Below, piece by piece: positions 43,772 through 52,953 of a stretch of DNA of 64,000 nucleotides. The notes under the pieces were generated by a model. That model searched no databases. It was not told the DNA's origin and worked only from the letters and a program-made list of their open reading frames with translations. The translations under genes were made by a program, and so were the position numbers. Numbering within the stretch: the first letter of the stretch is position 1; every line of letters starts with the position of its first letter. This stretch comes from an uncultured Bacteroidota bacterium (GTDB lineage Bacteria > Bacteroidota > Bacteroidia > Chitinophagales > Chitinophagaceae), in contig CAIJXT010000004.1 of the NCBI GenBank assembly GCA_903824665.1, forward strand, positions 1 to 64,000, written 5' to 3'.

Positions 43772-44473
43772 TTGAAGAAGCTTGTTATCATACCGACCTA
43801 TAACGAAAAGGAGAATATTGAAAAAATCATCCGAAAGGTATTTTCATTGCCTGGCGGCTATGCTTTACTGATCGTTGACGACGGATCGCCCGATGGCACT
43901 GCTGCGATCGTAAAAAATCTGCAGACCGAATTTGGTGATCGCCTCCATATCCTGGAGCGCAAAGGCAAGCTGGGGCTGGGTACAGCATATATAGCAGGTT
44001 TCAAGTGGGCTCTGCAACGCGATTTTGAATACATTTTCGAAATGGATGCAGACTTCTCACACGATCCTGAAGATCTCAACCGTCTTTACGAGGCGTGCAG
44101 CACCTCGGCCGATGTAGTCGTTGGTTCAAGGTACACAAGGGGCGGTAAGGTGGTCAACTGGCCGTGGGATCGCATATTTATCTCCAAGGGCGGTGCACTC
44201 TATACCAAGCTCATTACATGGATGCCGGTGAATGACCCTACCGCTGGTTTCGTGTGCTACAAGCGCAAGGTACTTACCACTATTCCTCTCGACGAGGTCC
44301 ACTTTGTCGGGTATGCCTTCCAGATAGAAATGAAGTATCGTGCCTGGAAGCTGGGATTCAAGATTGGCGAAGTGCCCATCACATTCCGCGATCGCAAGGA
44401 AGGAGTTTCCAAAATGTCTGGTAATATCATCAAGGAAGCCATGTATGGCGTGTGGAAAATGCGCAGTTTCTAG
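43772..44473 (+). CDS. Polyprenol-phosphate mannosyltransferase-like GT2
   Basis: 233 residues. Blocks: VIIPTYNEKENIEKII, IVDDGSPDGTAAIV, EMDADFSHDPEDL, VVGSRYTRGG, and FRDRKEGVSKMS, as in dolichol/polyprenol-phosphate mannose synthase. No C-terminal membrane helices. The start must be TTG at 43772, because an in-frame stop (TGA, 43769-43771) directly precedes it and no ATG occurs before the essential motifs. It supplies lipid-linked sugar for envelope glycans or protein glycosylation; donor sugar not certain. Confidence 0.9.
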   Translation: MKKLVIIPTYNEKENIEKIIRKVFSLPGGYALLIVDDGSPDGTAAIVKNLQTEFGDRLHILERKGKLGLGTAYIAGFKWALQRDFEYIFEMDADFSHDPEDLNRLYEACSTSADVVVGSRYTRGGKVVNWPWDRIFISKGGALYTKLITWMPVNDPTAGFVCYKRKVLTTIPLDEVHFVGYAFQIEMKYRAWKLGFKIGEVPITFRDRKEGVSKMSGNIIKEAMYGVWKMRSF

Positions 44474-44625
44474 TTCCCCCTGGTGCCCTTACTTTGCTTC
44501 GCCGGTTCCATCGTTCACGCTGTTTGGCAACATTGGTATGTCATATTGTAGATTGGTGTTTGCCATACGGGCCTTTTTTAACACTAGTGTGCCCATGACT
44601 ATACTATGAAATTCAATATTTAGGT

Positions 44626-44633
44626 TAATTTTG
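44626..44633 (+). promoter_or_regulatory. -7 promoter element TAATTTTG
   Basis: Exact TAnnTTTG, 23 bases upstream of the cysteine desulfurase ATG. Confidence 0.5.
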
Positions 44634-44656
44634 CTCCCCAAACATTTTAACCGGTA

Positions 44657-45790
44657 ATGAGCCGTATTTATTTCGACAATGCAGCGACCACATCGCTCGA
44701 TCCAGAAGTGCTTGAAGTGATGATGCCTTTCCTCTCCGAAAAGTTCGGAAATCCATCATCTGTATATTCGTACGGCCGCGAAACTAAAATGGCAATTGAG
44801 CAGGCGCGCAAGAGCGTGGCACGTATTCTAAATGCTAATCCCGGTGAGATATTTTTCACATCGGGTGGTACGGAAAGTACCAATACAGCGATCAATGCTG
44901 CTATTCGCGATCTCGGATGCAGACACATCATCACCTCTCCGCTCGAACATCATGCTACATTGCATACGGTTGAGTACCTCGCACACACCGGTCAGGCTAA
45001 GTTGAGTTTCGTAAAACTTACTGATCATGGGCACGTAGATCTGGGCGATCTCGAAGCGTTGCTGGCTGGTAGCAGTGAGCGCAGCGTAGTGACGCTGATG
45101 CATGCCAACAATGAAATTGGTAATTTGCTGAAAATCAAAGAGGTAGGCGAACTGTGTAAGAAATATGACGCTATTTTTCACAGCGATACCGTACAGACTG
45201 TTGGGCATTATCCAATCGATACAAAACAAATTCATGTTCACTTCCTCAATGGTGCGGCTCATAAGTTTCACGGCCCCAAAGGCGTGGGTATCCTCTATGT
45301 AAATGAAAATATTCAGATCAAGCCCTACATCAATGGAGGTGCACAGGAACGAAATATGCGTGCCGGCACGGAGAATATCTACGGAATTATAGGTTTTGCC
45401 AAGGCACTGGAGTTGGCAACAACACGCTATGCTGCAGACAGTGCCCACATCAACGGTCTGAAAATGTACATGGCCGACAAACTGAAGGAGCGTTTTCCTG
45501 CTGTAATATTTAATGGCGATACCTTCGGAAGCAGCCTGTATACAGTGCTTAACGTTTCTTTCCCCATGACTGACAGGTCCGACATGCTGCTCTTCAATCT
45601 GGATATGGCCGGTATCTGCGTTAGCGGAGGCAGCGCCTGTACAAGCGGTGCCAATTCAGTTAGCCATGTCATCAGATCCATTTATGGCGACGAAGCTGTG
45701 AAAATGGTTCCTATTCGTTTTTCATTCTGCCGTCACAACACAAAGGAAGAGGTGGATACCGTAATCGAAAAATTGGTAGAGTTGGCATAA
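44657..45790 (+). CDS. Cysteine desulfurase (NifS/IscS class)
   Basis: 377 residues. PLP-binding Lys in GAAHKFHGPKGVG (SxHK type), EHHATLHT and HSDTVQTVGH in the cofactor site, and the active-site Cys in SGGSACTSGAN near residue 325. It takes sulfur from cysteine for Fe-S cluster or thio-nucleoside synthesis. iscU or other isc genes do not follow; a bidirectional terminator closes the gene. Confidence 0.93.
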   Translation: MSRIYFDNAATTSLDPEVLEVMMPFLSEKFGNPSSVYSYGRETKMAIEQARKSVARILNANPGEIFFTSGGTESTNTAINAAIRDLGCRHIITSPLEHHATLHTVEYLAHTGQAKLSFVKLTDHGHVDLGDLEALLAGSSERSVVTLMHANNEIGNLLKIKEVGELCKKYDAIFHSDTVQTVGHYPIDTKQIHVHFLNGAAHKFHGPKGVGILYVNENIQIKPYINGGAQERNMRAGTENIYGIIGFAKALELATTRYAADSAHINGLKMYMADKLKERFPAVIFNGDTFGSSLYTVLNVSFPMTDRSDMLLFNLDMAGICVSGGSACTSGANSVSHVIRSIYGDEAVKMVPIRFSFCRHNTKEEVDTVIEKLVELA

Positions 45791-45829
45791 TAATTTGTTA
45801 CGCTTGTTTACCGGAATATTAATAAATAA

Positions 45830-45861
45830 AAAACCATTTGTGTTGGTACACAAATGGTTTT
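45830..45861. terminator. Bidirectional terminator
   Basis: 13-bp perfect stem AAAACCATTTGTG/CACAAATGGTTTT (45830-45842 with 45849-45861), 6-nt loop, between convergent cysteine desulfurase and pdhB. Confidence 0.88.
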
Positions 45862-45895
45862 ATTAATTAAGGTTGAGATCAGTAATGATGCAATA

Positions 45896-46879
45896 CTACT
45901 TCACCATGTACATAACCTCCTTCACCAGCTGTACTGTTTTGGGGACATTGGGAAGGTAAGCAGCAACAAGATTCGGTGCATAGTGCATATTGGCATCTGC
46001 CGAGCAGATACGGCGGATAGGCGCATCGAGATAATCGAACGCTTCCTTCTGTACCCGGTAAGATATCTCTGAAGATACACTTCCGAACGGCCACTGTTCC
46101 TCAACAATTACCAGACGGTTGGTCTTCTTTACTGATGCTACTATTGTCTGCCAGTCGAGTGGGCGGATGGTACGCAGGTCTATAACTTCGGCGCTGATGT
46201 TCTCTTTTGCAAGCTCCTCAGCTGCTGCCATAGCCACTTTCATCATTTTGTTATACGACACAATGGTCACATCTGTGCCTTCTCTTTTTACAGCCGCTTT
46301 GCCTATCTCTATAATGTACTCACCTTCAGGAACTTCGCCCGTATCGCCGTAGAAGCTTTCGCTTTCCATAAATACAACAGGGTCTTCGTCGCGGATGGCT
46401 GATTTCAGCAATCCCTTTGCATCGTAAGGATCTATAGTTGAGATCACCTTCAGACCGGGTACGTTTGCATACCAGTTTTCAAATGCCTGTGAGTGTTGCG
46501 CACCCAGCTGGCCTGCAGATCCGTTTGGTCCGCGGAAGACTATTGGGCAGGTAAACTGGCCACCACTCATAGAGAGCGTTTTTGCAGCATGATTCACAAT
46601 CTGGTCTATAGCCAGCTCGGCAAAATTCCATGTCATGAATTCTATGATCGGACGGGTGTTGTTCATTGCAGCACCAACTCCTATTGCCGCGAATCCGAGT
46701 TCCGCAATCGGTGTATCTATCACCCTGCGTGCTCCGAATTCGTCCAGCATTCCTTGGCTCACTTTATAGGCGCCATTGTACTGGGCTACTTCCTCACCCA
46801 TGAGAAAAACACGTTTGTCGAGTCTCATTTCTTCTTCCATAGCCTCTCTCAAAGCCTGTCTTAGTGGAATTGTGCGCAT
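45896..46879 (-). CDS. pdhB: Pyruvate dehydrogenase E1 component subunit beta
   Basis: 327 residues. Typical blocks: [55 protein letters not shown] and [10 protein letters not shown]. With the alpha subunit it forms the thiamine-diphosphate E1 that feeds acetyl-CoA synthesis. The alpha subunit gene is not in the window, so the two are unlinked here, as in several Bacteroidota. Confidence 0.95.
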   Translation of the reverse strand: MRTIPLRQALREAMEEEMRLDKRVFLMGEEVAQYNGAYKVSQGMLDEFGARRVIDTPIAELGFAAIGVGAAMNNTRPIIEFMTWNFAELAIDQIVNHAAKTLSMSGGQFTCPIVFRGPNGSAGQLGAQHSQAFENWYANVPGLKVISTIDPYDAKGLLKSAIRDEDPVVFMESESFYGDTGEVPEGEYIIEIGKAAVKREGTDVTIVSYNKMMKVAMAAAEELAKENISAEVIDLRTIRPLDWQTIVASVKKTNRLVIVEEQWPFGSVSSEISYRVQKEAFDYLDAPIRRICSADANMHYAPNLVAAYLPNVPKTVQLVKEVMYMVK

Positions 46880-46964
46880 ATGAATGTTTATTTCTTTATA
46901 GATTATTTACTGTCTATTTAGCCCGCCCAAACGGATATCACGATAGGGAAGACGCTGTTTCGTG

Positions 46965-46972
46965 CAAATATA
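46965..46972 (-). promoter_or_regulatory. -7 promoter element TATATTTG (minus)
   Basis: Exact TAnnTTTG on the minus strand, 85 bases before the pdhB start; suggests pdhB can be transcribed apart from the upstream lipoprotein. Confidence 0.4.
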
Positions 46973-46984
46973 ATGAATGCGTGG

Positions 46985-47530
46985 TTATTTTTCCTGTCTT
47001 ACAAACGTCACAACTGAGGTGTCTGAAAGGCCATCTTCCAGATCGCGTACAAAGGTCAGTATCATATTTGATGGTCCCAGCTGTGTGATGTCTATTTTCA
47101 GTTGTTCCGTTTGACCAAATTCATTTGTTTCGTCCAGAACAAGCTTGCCATTTTTGTCAATCCGCCATTTGCCAGTTTCGTTCTTACCCGGAAAGCTGAG
47201 TATCACGGTACTGTCCTTGTGAAAAGTGAAAATGCTTTGGGTGTCTATGGTCATCTGAGCAGCATAAGCACTGTCGAACTGAATCTGAAGCTCGTGGCGC
47301 AGGCTATCCATATTTGTCACACCGTATATCTCCATATTGGTGCTATCCGAATTACCCTTGCCCATTGTATCTATGAATTCGCGGCTACTTTTGAAGAAGT
47401 TGTCTTTGTCTTTATTCTCTATTTTCACCGATCGCCATTTGCCGATGATCAACTCGTAGTTGTTACGTTTGCAGGAGCAAACGCACAACAGGCAAGCAAT
47501 AGGCAGAAGGTAGAAAATGTGTTTTCTCAT
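46985..47530 (-). CDS. Lipocalin-like lipoprotein
   Basis: 181 residues, lipobox CVCSC. The mature part begins YELIIGKWRSVKIE and has FTFHKDSTVILSF and GKWRIDKNGKLVL, the strand pattern of small lipocalin-like stress lipoproteins in Bacteroidota. Ligand unknown. It lies between pdhB and the biotin carrier gene on the same strand, with gaps of about 105 and 83 bases. Confidence 0.75.
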   Translation of the reverse strand: MRKHIFYLLPIACLLCVCSCKRNNYELIIGKWRSVKIENKDKDNFFKSSREFIDTMGKGNSDSTNMEIYGVTNMDSLRHELQIQFDSAYAAQMTIDTQSIFTFHKDSTVILSFPGKNETGKWRIDKNGKLVLDETNEFGQTEQLKIDITQLGPSNMILTFVRDLEDGLSDTSVVTFVRQEK

Positions 47531-47613
47531 GCAAGGGAAATTCGTTGCTTTATGGTGTCTATCGCTTAGTTGTTTATAATTTTTTCTGATGCAGTGGATG
47601 ACCGGGTGTGTCG

Positions 47614-48111
47614 CTATTCAATTTCTATCAATATAGCTCCTTTTTCCACTGCGGTGCGTTCCGCTGCTCTTACGGTTTTAACAACGCAATCAGCAGCTGC
47701 TTTCAGTATATTTTCCATTTTCATTGCTTCAAGGATCATCATAGGCTCTCCTTTTTTTACTACCTGACCGTCGGTTACCAGTATCTTCAGTACCATTCCG
47801 GGCATTGGTGCGCGAACCGGTTCTGATTTTTTTGATCTGGTGTCCATTCCCAGATTACTCAGCAATATGTCAATAGGCTCAGTGATGCCCATCTTATATA
47901 TCTGTCCGCCTATGTTCAGGGTTACTTCTTTGTTTTCAGCATTTGTACTTTCAACAATTGCCGAGTAACTTTTGCCATTGTGAATGATGCTGATGATACC
48001 ATTGGGTAATTGCCTGATATCCGGAGTTGTCTCAATGCCATTGACCAATGTTTGTTCTTCCCCGGGTAGAATCTGGTACGTCTTTTTTTCGTTAACGGTG
48101 ATATGCAGCAT
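47614..48111 (-). CDS. Biotin carboxyl carrier protein
   Basis: 165 residues. The C-terminal 75 residues are a biotinyl domain with APMPGMVLKI and the biotinylated Lys in EAMKMEN. The N-terminal half resembles the linker region of propionyl-/acetyl-CoA carboxylase alpha chains. It would carry CO2 between biotin carboxylase and carboxyltransferase subunits, neither of which is adjacent. Which acyl-CoA carboxylase it serves is open. Confidence 0.88.
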   Translation of the reverse strand: MLHITVNEKKTYQILPGEEQTLVNGIETTPDIRQLPNGIISIIHNGKSYSAIVESTNAENKEVTLNIGGQIYKMGITEPIDILLSNLGMDTRSKKSEPVRAPMPGMVLKILVTDGQVVKKGEPMMILEAMKMENILKAAADCVVKTVRAAERTAVEKGAILIEIE

Positions 48112-48127
48112 CTTATAAAAATGGAAA

Positions 48128-48135
48128 CAAAATTA
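48128..48135 (-). promoter_or_regulatory. -7 promoter element TAATTTTG (minus)
   Basis: Exact TAnnTTTG, 16 bases before the biotin carrier start; leader would be very short. Confidence 0.5.
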
Positions 48136-48249
48136 GTGAATTACAGGTAGCATTGAGCAAAAAAACATCAACAAAACGTTAATGCGTAAAAATCAATGAA
48201 CGGGACGAAAACACGACCCGTTCATTGGAAATATACTTTGCGATTTGTT

Positions 48250-48741
48250 TTACTTGGCTGAAAGTTCTTTCACTTTAGCAAAAACCTCGTTTTCACCGCC
48301 TTCTTCATAACCAATATGCTTCCATGCAGCCTTCCCTTCTTTGTCTACAATCATCGTAAACGGCACAGACTGGAAATTGAGTGATCTTTTCAGGTCAGAA
48401 TTCGGATCGATGTAGTACGGGAAACTCCATCCCTGCGATATGGCATAGGTGCGCACAAGGCCTTCGGCGCGTGCTTCGTCAATTGACATGGTTATGTAGT
48501 TGAAGTCAACTTCCTTTTTCCAGTCCGCCAATTTAAGCGATATATTTTTGATCTCTTTTTTGCATGGCACACACCAGGTTGCCCAAAAGCTGATTACAGT
48601 TACCTTTCCTTTTTCTATGGTTTGGTTAAAAGGCATTTTTTTTCCGGTGTTGACATCCTTCACCTGAGTGTTGGGCAAGTCCTGAGCATTTACTGATGCT
48701 ACCGATACCATGCAGGCAATAGCCGCGAGGATTTTTTTCAT
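48250..48741 (-). CDS. TlpA-like secreted thiol-disulfide oxidoreductase
   Basis: 163 residues from ATG 48741, at which a signal peptide begins (MKKILAAIACMVS to VNAQ). Thioredoxin fold with the redox pair in WATWCVPCKKE and the cis-Pro region QSVPFTMIVD. It acts outside the cytoplasm, likely reducing Cys in exported proteins or apocytochromes. It is divergent from the DUF6029 gene 94 bases away, with which it may be co-regulated. Confidence 0.88.
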   Translation of the reverse strand: MKKILAAIACMVSVASVNAQDLPNTQVKDVNTGKKMPFNQTIEKGKVTVISFWATWCVPCKKEIKNISLKLADWKKEVDFNYITMSIDEARAEGLVRTYAISQGWSFPYYIDPNSDLKRSLNFQSVPFTMIVDKEGKAAWKHIGYEEGGENEVFAKVKELSAK

Positions 48742-48835
48742 AAATGTTTTGTTTTTAAAAATAATAAGCGAAAACTTTGCCACTTTTAAATTTCGGGACT
48801 AATTTCGGAAAAACTTTAACAATTCACACCAATAG

Positions 48836-50470
48836 ATGAAAAAACAATCTTTCTTCGTTTTCCTTTTATTTCTCAGTTGCAGTATCTACGGTCAGGGCAC
48901 TTTCTCGGGCGACCTGATGATGAACCTCAATTTCTTCCATAAAGATACAAATATCAGGGCATCCGGCAATCCGCTTTACGATAATGCACTCAGCGGGAGT
49001 GATGGATGGTTGTCGATGCGGTATGCTATCAATGGTTTTACTTTTTTTGCCCGTGCAGACGCATTTAACAATTCTAACCTCAAAGTTCCGCAAAATGCCA
49101 ATACCGATTTTGGCATTGGTGCCTGGAATATTACCAAGGAGATGAATGATCTGACTATTTCTGTTGGTTCTATTTATGACCAGATTGGTAGTGGTATCCT
49201 TTTTAGAGCATATGAAGACAGAGGACTGCTGATAGACAACGCCCTTATGGGCATAGAGCTTAAGTACAAATTCTCTGACCATTTTGGCCTGAAAGGGTTT
49301 ACCGGGCAGCTCAAAAACAACAACAGCGACAATAACCTGGTTAATAATATCCGGTATGCTCCTGTAATTAAGGGATTGAATGCCGAAGGTGATTATGGTA
49401 TCGGCAAGGCGCATATGACCTCCGGTTTCGGTGTGCTGAACCGTACTTTGGATGCGGCATCTATGGATGTGGTTGCAACGGCGATAAATGGCCAGGAACT
49501 CAGTAGCCGTTTTGTACCCAAGTACAACATGTACGCATTCTCCGTATACAATACATTGATCTACAAAAATTTATCGTGGTATGCTGAAGGTGTTTATAAG
49601 ACCAATGAGGCAATTGAAATAGTGAATCTCTACGATCAGGCTAATGGCAAACTCGCCGACCGCGATGGGAATGTGCTGTACACCTCTATTAACTACGGCC
49701 GCAAAGGATTGGCGTTGAGCCTTACCGGTAAGCGTACCGAAGATTTTACAATGCGTACGTCACCCAACGAAAAAATATTGCGTGGTCTGCTGAACTGGCA
49801 GCCGGTAGTGGCGGTACTCCGTCCGTTACGCCTTATGTCCAGGTATTCTCCGCCATCACAAGACCAGTCTGAAATGGCAGGAACAGCAAACCTCAATATC
49901 TCTCCGAATGATGTTACCTCCTTCACTTTCACTTACACCCATATCAATACCCTGACCGACCAGAAATTGTTCAGAGAGGCTTATGCAGAGGGTATTTATC
50001 AGGGAATGGATAAATGGATACTAGAAGCAGGCGTGCAATACCTGGAATATAATCTGGACGCTTACCAGAACAGAGGTATGCCGGTCACACTTTTTGCAAT
50101 TACTCCTTTTGCGGAGGTGACTTACAAAGTTAATGATGCGAAGTCTATCAGGTTTGAAACCCAATACATGAATGCACAAAGGGACAACGGATCATGGATC
50201 TTCGCACTGCTGGAATACAACATAGCACCCAAGTGGTCGTTTACCATTTCTGATATGTACAACTCTATGCAGAACGAAGAGAAAGACAACGTCAATAAGA
50301 GTGCTAAACCGAGCCACTATTATAGTTTCTTTACTGCGTACACAAAGGGCAGCAACCGGTTCACGCTTGCTTATGTAAAGCAGGTAGATGGTATCAATTG
50401 TTCGGGAGGTGTGTGCCGTTACGAACCTGCATTCAGCGGGATCAAAGCAACAATAACTTCGAGTTTCTGA
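48836..50470 (+). CDS. DUF6029 family outer-membrane beta-barrel protein
   Basis: 544 residues with signal peptide (MKKQSFFVFLLFL to IYGQ). Alternating strands across the whole length and an aromatic C-terminus (GIKATITSSF) indicate an outer-membrane barrel. The sequence matches the DUF6029 group of Bacteroidota (GTFSGDLMMNLNFF, MRYAINGFTFFARADAFNNSNL). Function unknown. The DUF5916 gene begins 20 bases after its stop, so an operon is likely. Confidence 0.8.
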   Translation: MKKQSFFVFLLFLSCSIYGQGTFSGDLMMNLNFFHKDTNIRASGNPLYDNALSGSDGWLSMRYAINGFTFFARADAFNNSNLKVPQNANTDFGIGAWNITKEMNDLTISVGSIYDQIGSGILFRAYEDRGLLIDNALMGIELKYKFSDHFGLKGFTGQLKNNNSDNNLVNNIRYAPVIKGLNAEGDYGIGKAHMTSGFGVLNRTLDAASMDVVATAINGQELSSRFVPKYNMYAFSVYNTLIYKNLSWYAEGVYKTNEAIEIVNLYDQANGKLADRDGNVLYTSINYGRKGLALSLTGKRTEDFTMRTSPNEKILRGLLNWQPVVAVLRPLRLMSRYSPPSQDQSEMAGTANLNISPNDVTSFTFTYTHINTLTDQKLFREAYAEGIYQGMDKWILEAGVQYLEYNLDAYQNRGMPVTLFAITPFAEVTYKVNDAKSIRFETQYMNAQRDNGSWIFALLEYNIAPKWSFTISDMYNSMQNEEKDNVNKSAKPSHYYSFFTAYTKGSNRFTLAYVKQVDGINCSGGVCRYEPAFSGIKATITSSF

Positions 50471-50489
50471 TCGTAATAAATTCTGAAAT

Positions 50490-52928
50490 GTGTGGCTGAC
50501 CTGTAAATACCTTCTATCCTCTTTTTTGCTCACCGTTTTGTGCCCGGGTTTGCTTTGTGCCCAGGCGGTACAGCGCGAACTAAGTGTGCAGAAGCGCAGC
50601 GAAACATTTTCTATTGATGGCGTACTTAATGAGCCTGACTGGCAGCGATCGCAACAAGCAAAACAATTTACACAGAGTGGTCCCCGCCCCGGAGAGGCCT
50701 CTTTGCAGAAAACCTCTGTAAGTATTCTGTACGACGATGAAGCGGTGTATGTTGGTGCCATGTTGTACGAGCAGTATCCGGATAGTATTGTAAAACAACT
50801 CTCACCGCGCGATGATTTTGAAAACAGCAATACCGATGCCTTTGCTGTAACTTTCGATACCTACTTCGACCGCCAGAACGCAACCCAGTTTGCGGTCACC
50901 GCAGCGGGCGTTCAGGCCGACGCTATTGTGAAATTTGATGCCGTTGACCGTTCCTGGAATGCTGCTTGGTATTCACGCGTTCATCACAGCGACAGTGGCT
51001 GGAGTGTGGAGATGAAAATTCCCTATTCGGCATTGCGCTTTCCCAAAAAAGAAATTCAGCAGTGGGGTGTGAATTTTCTGCGCATCATCAGGCGCCACCG
51101 CGAACGCTCCTTTTGGAATCCGGTAAATCCTACTGTTACGAATGTTATAGCGCAATCGGGCAAACTAACAGGTATCAACGACATCAAGGCTCCGTTGCGT
51201 CTGGCTTTACTGCCCTATTTTTCAGCATATGCCGAAGATTATGACGGCGCTACCGCACAGACGCTTAATGGTGGTATGGATGTAAAGTATGGGGTCAGTG
51301 AAAGCTTTACACTGGACATGACGCTGGTACCTGACTTCGGACAGACGCTGTTCGACAATCGGGTGCTCAATCTGTCGCCCATAGAAGTCCGGTACGACGA
51401 GCGCCGGTATTTTTTTACAGAGGGTGTAGATCTATTCAACAAGAACGACCTTTTTTATTCGCGCAGGGTAGGGGGGACTCCCGTCAACCTCAAATTCCTG
51501 AACAGCAGCCTGGACACTAACGAAGTGGTAACACGCAATCCGGCTACGACAAGATTGTACAATGCTGCCAAGTTCTCCGGGCGTACTGGCAAAAAGACGG
51601 GAATAGGTATTTTTAATGCCGTATCGGCCCAGTCGCTCGCCACTATTACAGATACGGTAAGCGATACACAACGAAAGATTCAGACAGCACCATTTACAAA
51701 TTACAATGTCCTTGTCGTAGATCAGGCGTTAAAGAATAACTCTTACATCAGCCTCGTTAATACCAATGTATCCCGAAAGGAGAATAGCTATGATGCTAAT
51801 GTAAGTGCATTGCTGTTCAAGTTTGCTGACAAAGCAAACCGGTACGGGGTAAGTGGGTCGGCAGATGTCAGCCAGTTGATCTACCCGGGCAATACAGATG
51901 TAGGTTATAGAGGTATGCTCAATTTTGGCAAACAGAGCGGCAATTACACGTGGTCTGTGCAGACCAAAGCGATTAGTGACCGCTTCAACCCCAATGATCT
52001 TGGGTATCTGGATAGGAATAATATCATTTCGGCTGTCTGCTACAACATTTACAATACCTATAAGCCGTTTTGGAAAATCAACACGACTTACAATAAAGTG
52101 GGGCTGGAATATTATCGTGCTTTTAATCCTGAAGCCTTTGCCAAATCTGCGATGCATGGAAACCATGTGGTCACATTCTCTAATTTCCTTACCATGGGTA
52201 GCTACTGGGATGCGCAGCCCGGCGATGCATACGATTTTTTCGAGCCACGTACGCCCGGGCGGTTTTTTGTGATTGGTCCAAACAATATGTTTGGCGGCTT
52301 TGTCTCTTCCGACTATCGCAAGCGCTTTGCGCTGGATCTCGAATCAAGCAAACGATGGTATGCCGGCAGCAGTCGTGAGGCTTTCTCGTGGGAGGTGTCG
52401 CCACGGGTCAGGTTCAGCAACAAGTTGTCTGCTATCTACAGTTTTTCCAATCTGCACCACAACGGGGACATTGGTTTCGTCAACAGGGTCAATGATTCAG
52501 TTTACCTCGGTACCCGTAACCTCCGCACCAGTGTCAATACGCTGACCACCGCCTATATCTTTACCCGAACTATGTCGCTCAGGCTCGATGCCCGCCATTA
52601 CTGGTCACAGGCAGCATATTCGAAGTATGGAATGTTGGGTACAGACGGCAAACTGAATAGCACTGCCTACAACACCAACCACAATATAAACTACAATTCC
52701 TTCAATATGTTTATGAACTTCGTCTGGCAGTTCAAGCCCGGTAGTGAAATGAGCGTGGTGTATCAGAATAGTATTTATTCATCGGGCCAGAATCTGATAC
52801 AGCAATACTACAACGACCTGCAACACACTTTTCAGGCACCCCAGAGTAATAGTCTGTCGGTAAAGATCATTTACTTCCTCGATTACCTGACAATTGAAAA
52901 GGCAATACACCGCAAGCACGACTCGTGA
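50490..52928 (+). CDS. DUF5916 protein with N-terminal CBM9-like domain
   Basis: 812 residues. The start is GTG at 50490; ATG two bases earlier is out of frame and stops at once. Signal peptide YLLSSFLLTVLCPGLLCAQ. Residues about 35-220 are a carbohydrate-binding family 9-like domain (FSIDGVLNEPDWQRS, VSILYDDEAVYVGAMLYE, VEMKIPYSALRFP). The rest is the DUF5916 barrel-like region (LVPDFGQTLFDNRVLNLSPIEVRYDERRYFFTEG motif area). Probably an outer-membrane protein acting with its DUF6029 neighbour; substrate unknown. Confidence 0.88.
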   Translation: MWLTCKYLLSSFLLTVLCPGLLCAQAVQRELSVQKRSETFSIDGVLNEPDWQRSQQAKQFTQSGPRPGEASLQKTSVSILYDDEAVYVGAMLYEQYPDSIVKQLSPRDDFENSNTDAFAVTFDTYFDRQNATQFAVTAAGVQADAIVKFDAVDRSWNAAWYSRVHHSDSGWSVEMKIPYSALRFPKKEIQQWGVNFLRIIRRHRERSFWNPVNPTVTNVIAQSGKLTGINDIKAPLRLALLPYFSAYAEDYDGATAQTLNGGMDVKYGVSESFTLDMTLVPDFGQTLFDNRVLNLSPIEVRYDERRYFFTEGVDLFNKNDLFYSRRVGGTPVNLKFLNSSLDTNEVVTRNPATTRLYNAAKFSGRTGKKTGIGIFNAVSAQSLATITDTVSDTQRKIQTAPFTNYNVLVVDQALKNNSYISLVNTNVSRKENSYDANVSALLFKFADKANRYGVSGSADVSQLIYPGNTDVGYRGMLNFGKQSGNYTWSVQTKAISDRFNPNDLGYLDRNNIISAVCYNIYNTYKPFWKINTTYNKVGLEYYRAFNPEAFAKSAMHGNHVVTFSNFLTMGSYWDAQPGDAYDFFEPRTPGRFFVIGPNNMFGGFVSSDYRKRFALDLESSKRWYAGSSREAFSWEVSPRVRFSNKLSAIYSFSNLHHNGDIGFVNRVNDSVYLGTRNLRTSVNTLTTAYIFTRTMSLRLDARHYWSQAAYSKYGMLGTDGKLNSTAYNTNHNINYNSFNMFMNFVWQFKPGSEMSVVYQNSIYSSGQNLIQQYYNDLQHTFQAPQSNSLSVKIIYFLDYLTIEKAIHRKHDS

Positions 52929-52953
52929 TTCCTATTCTCTTTCCTCTGCGTCG

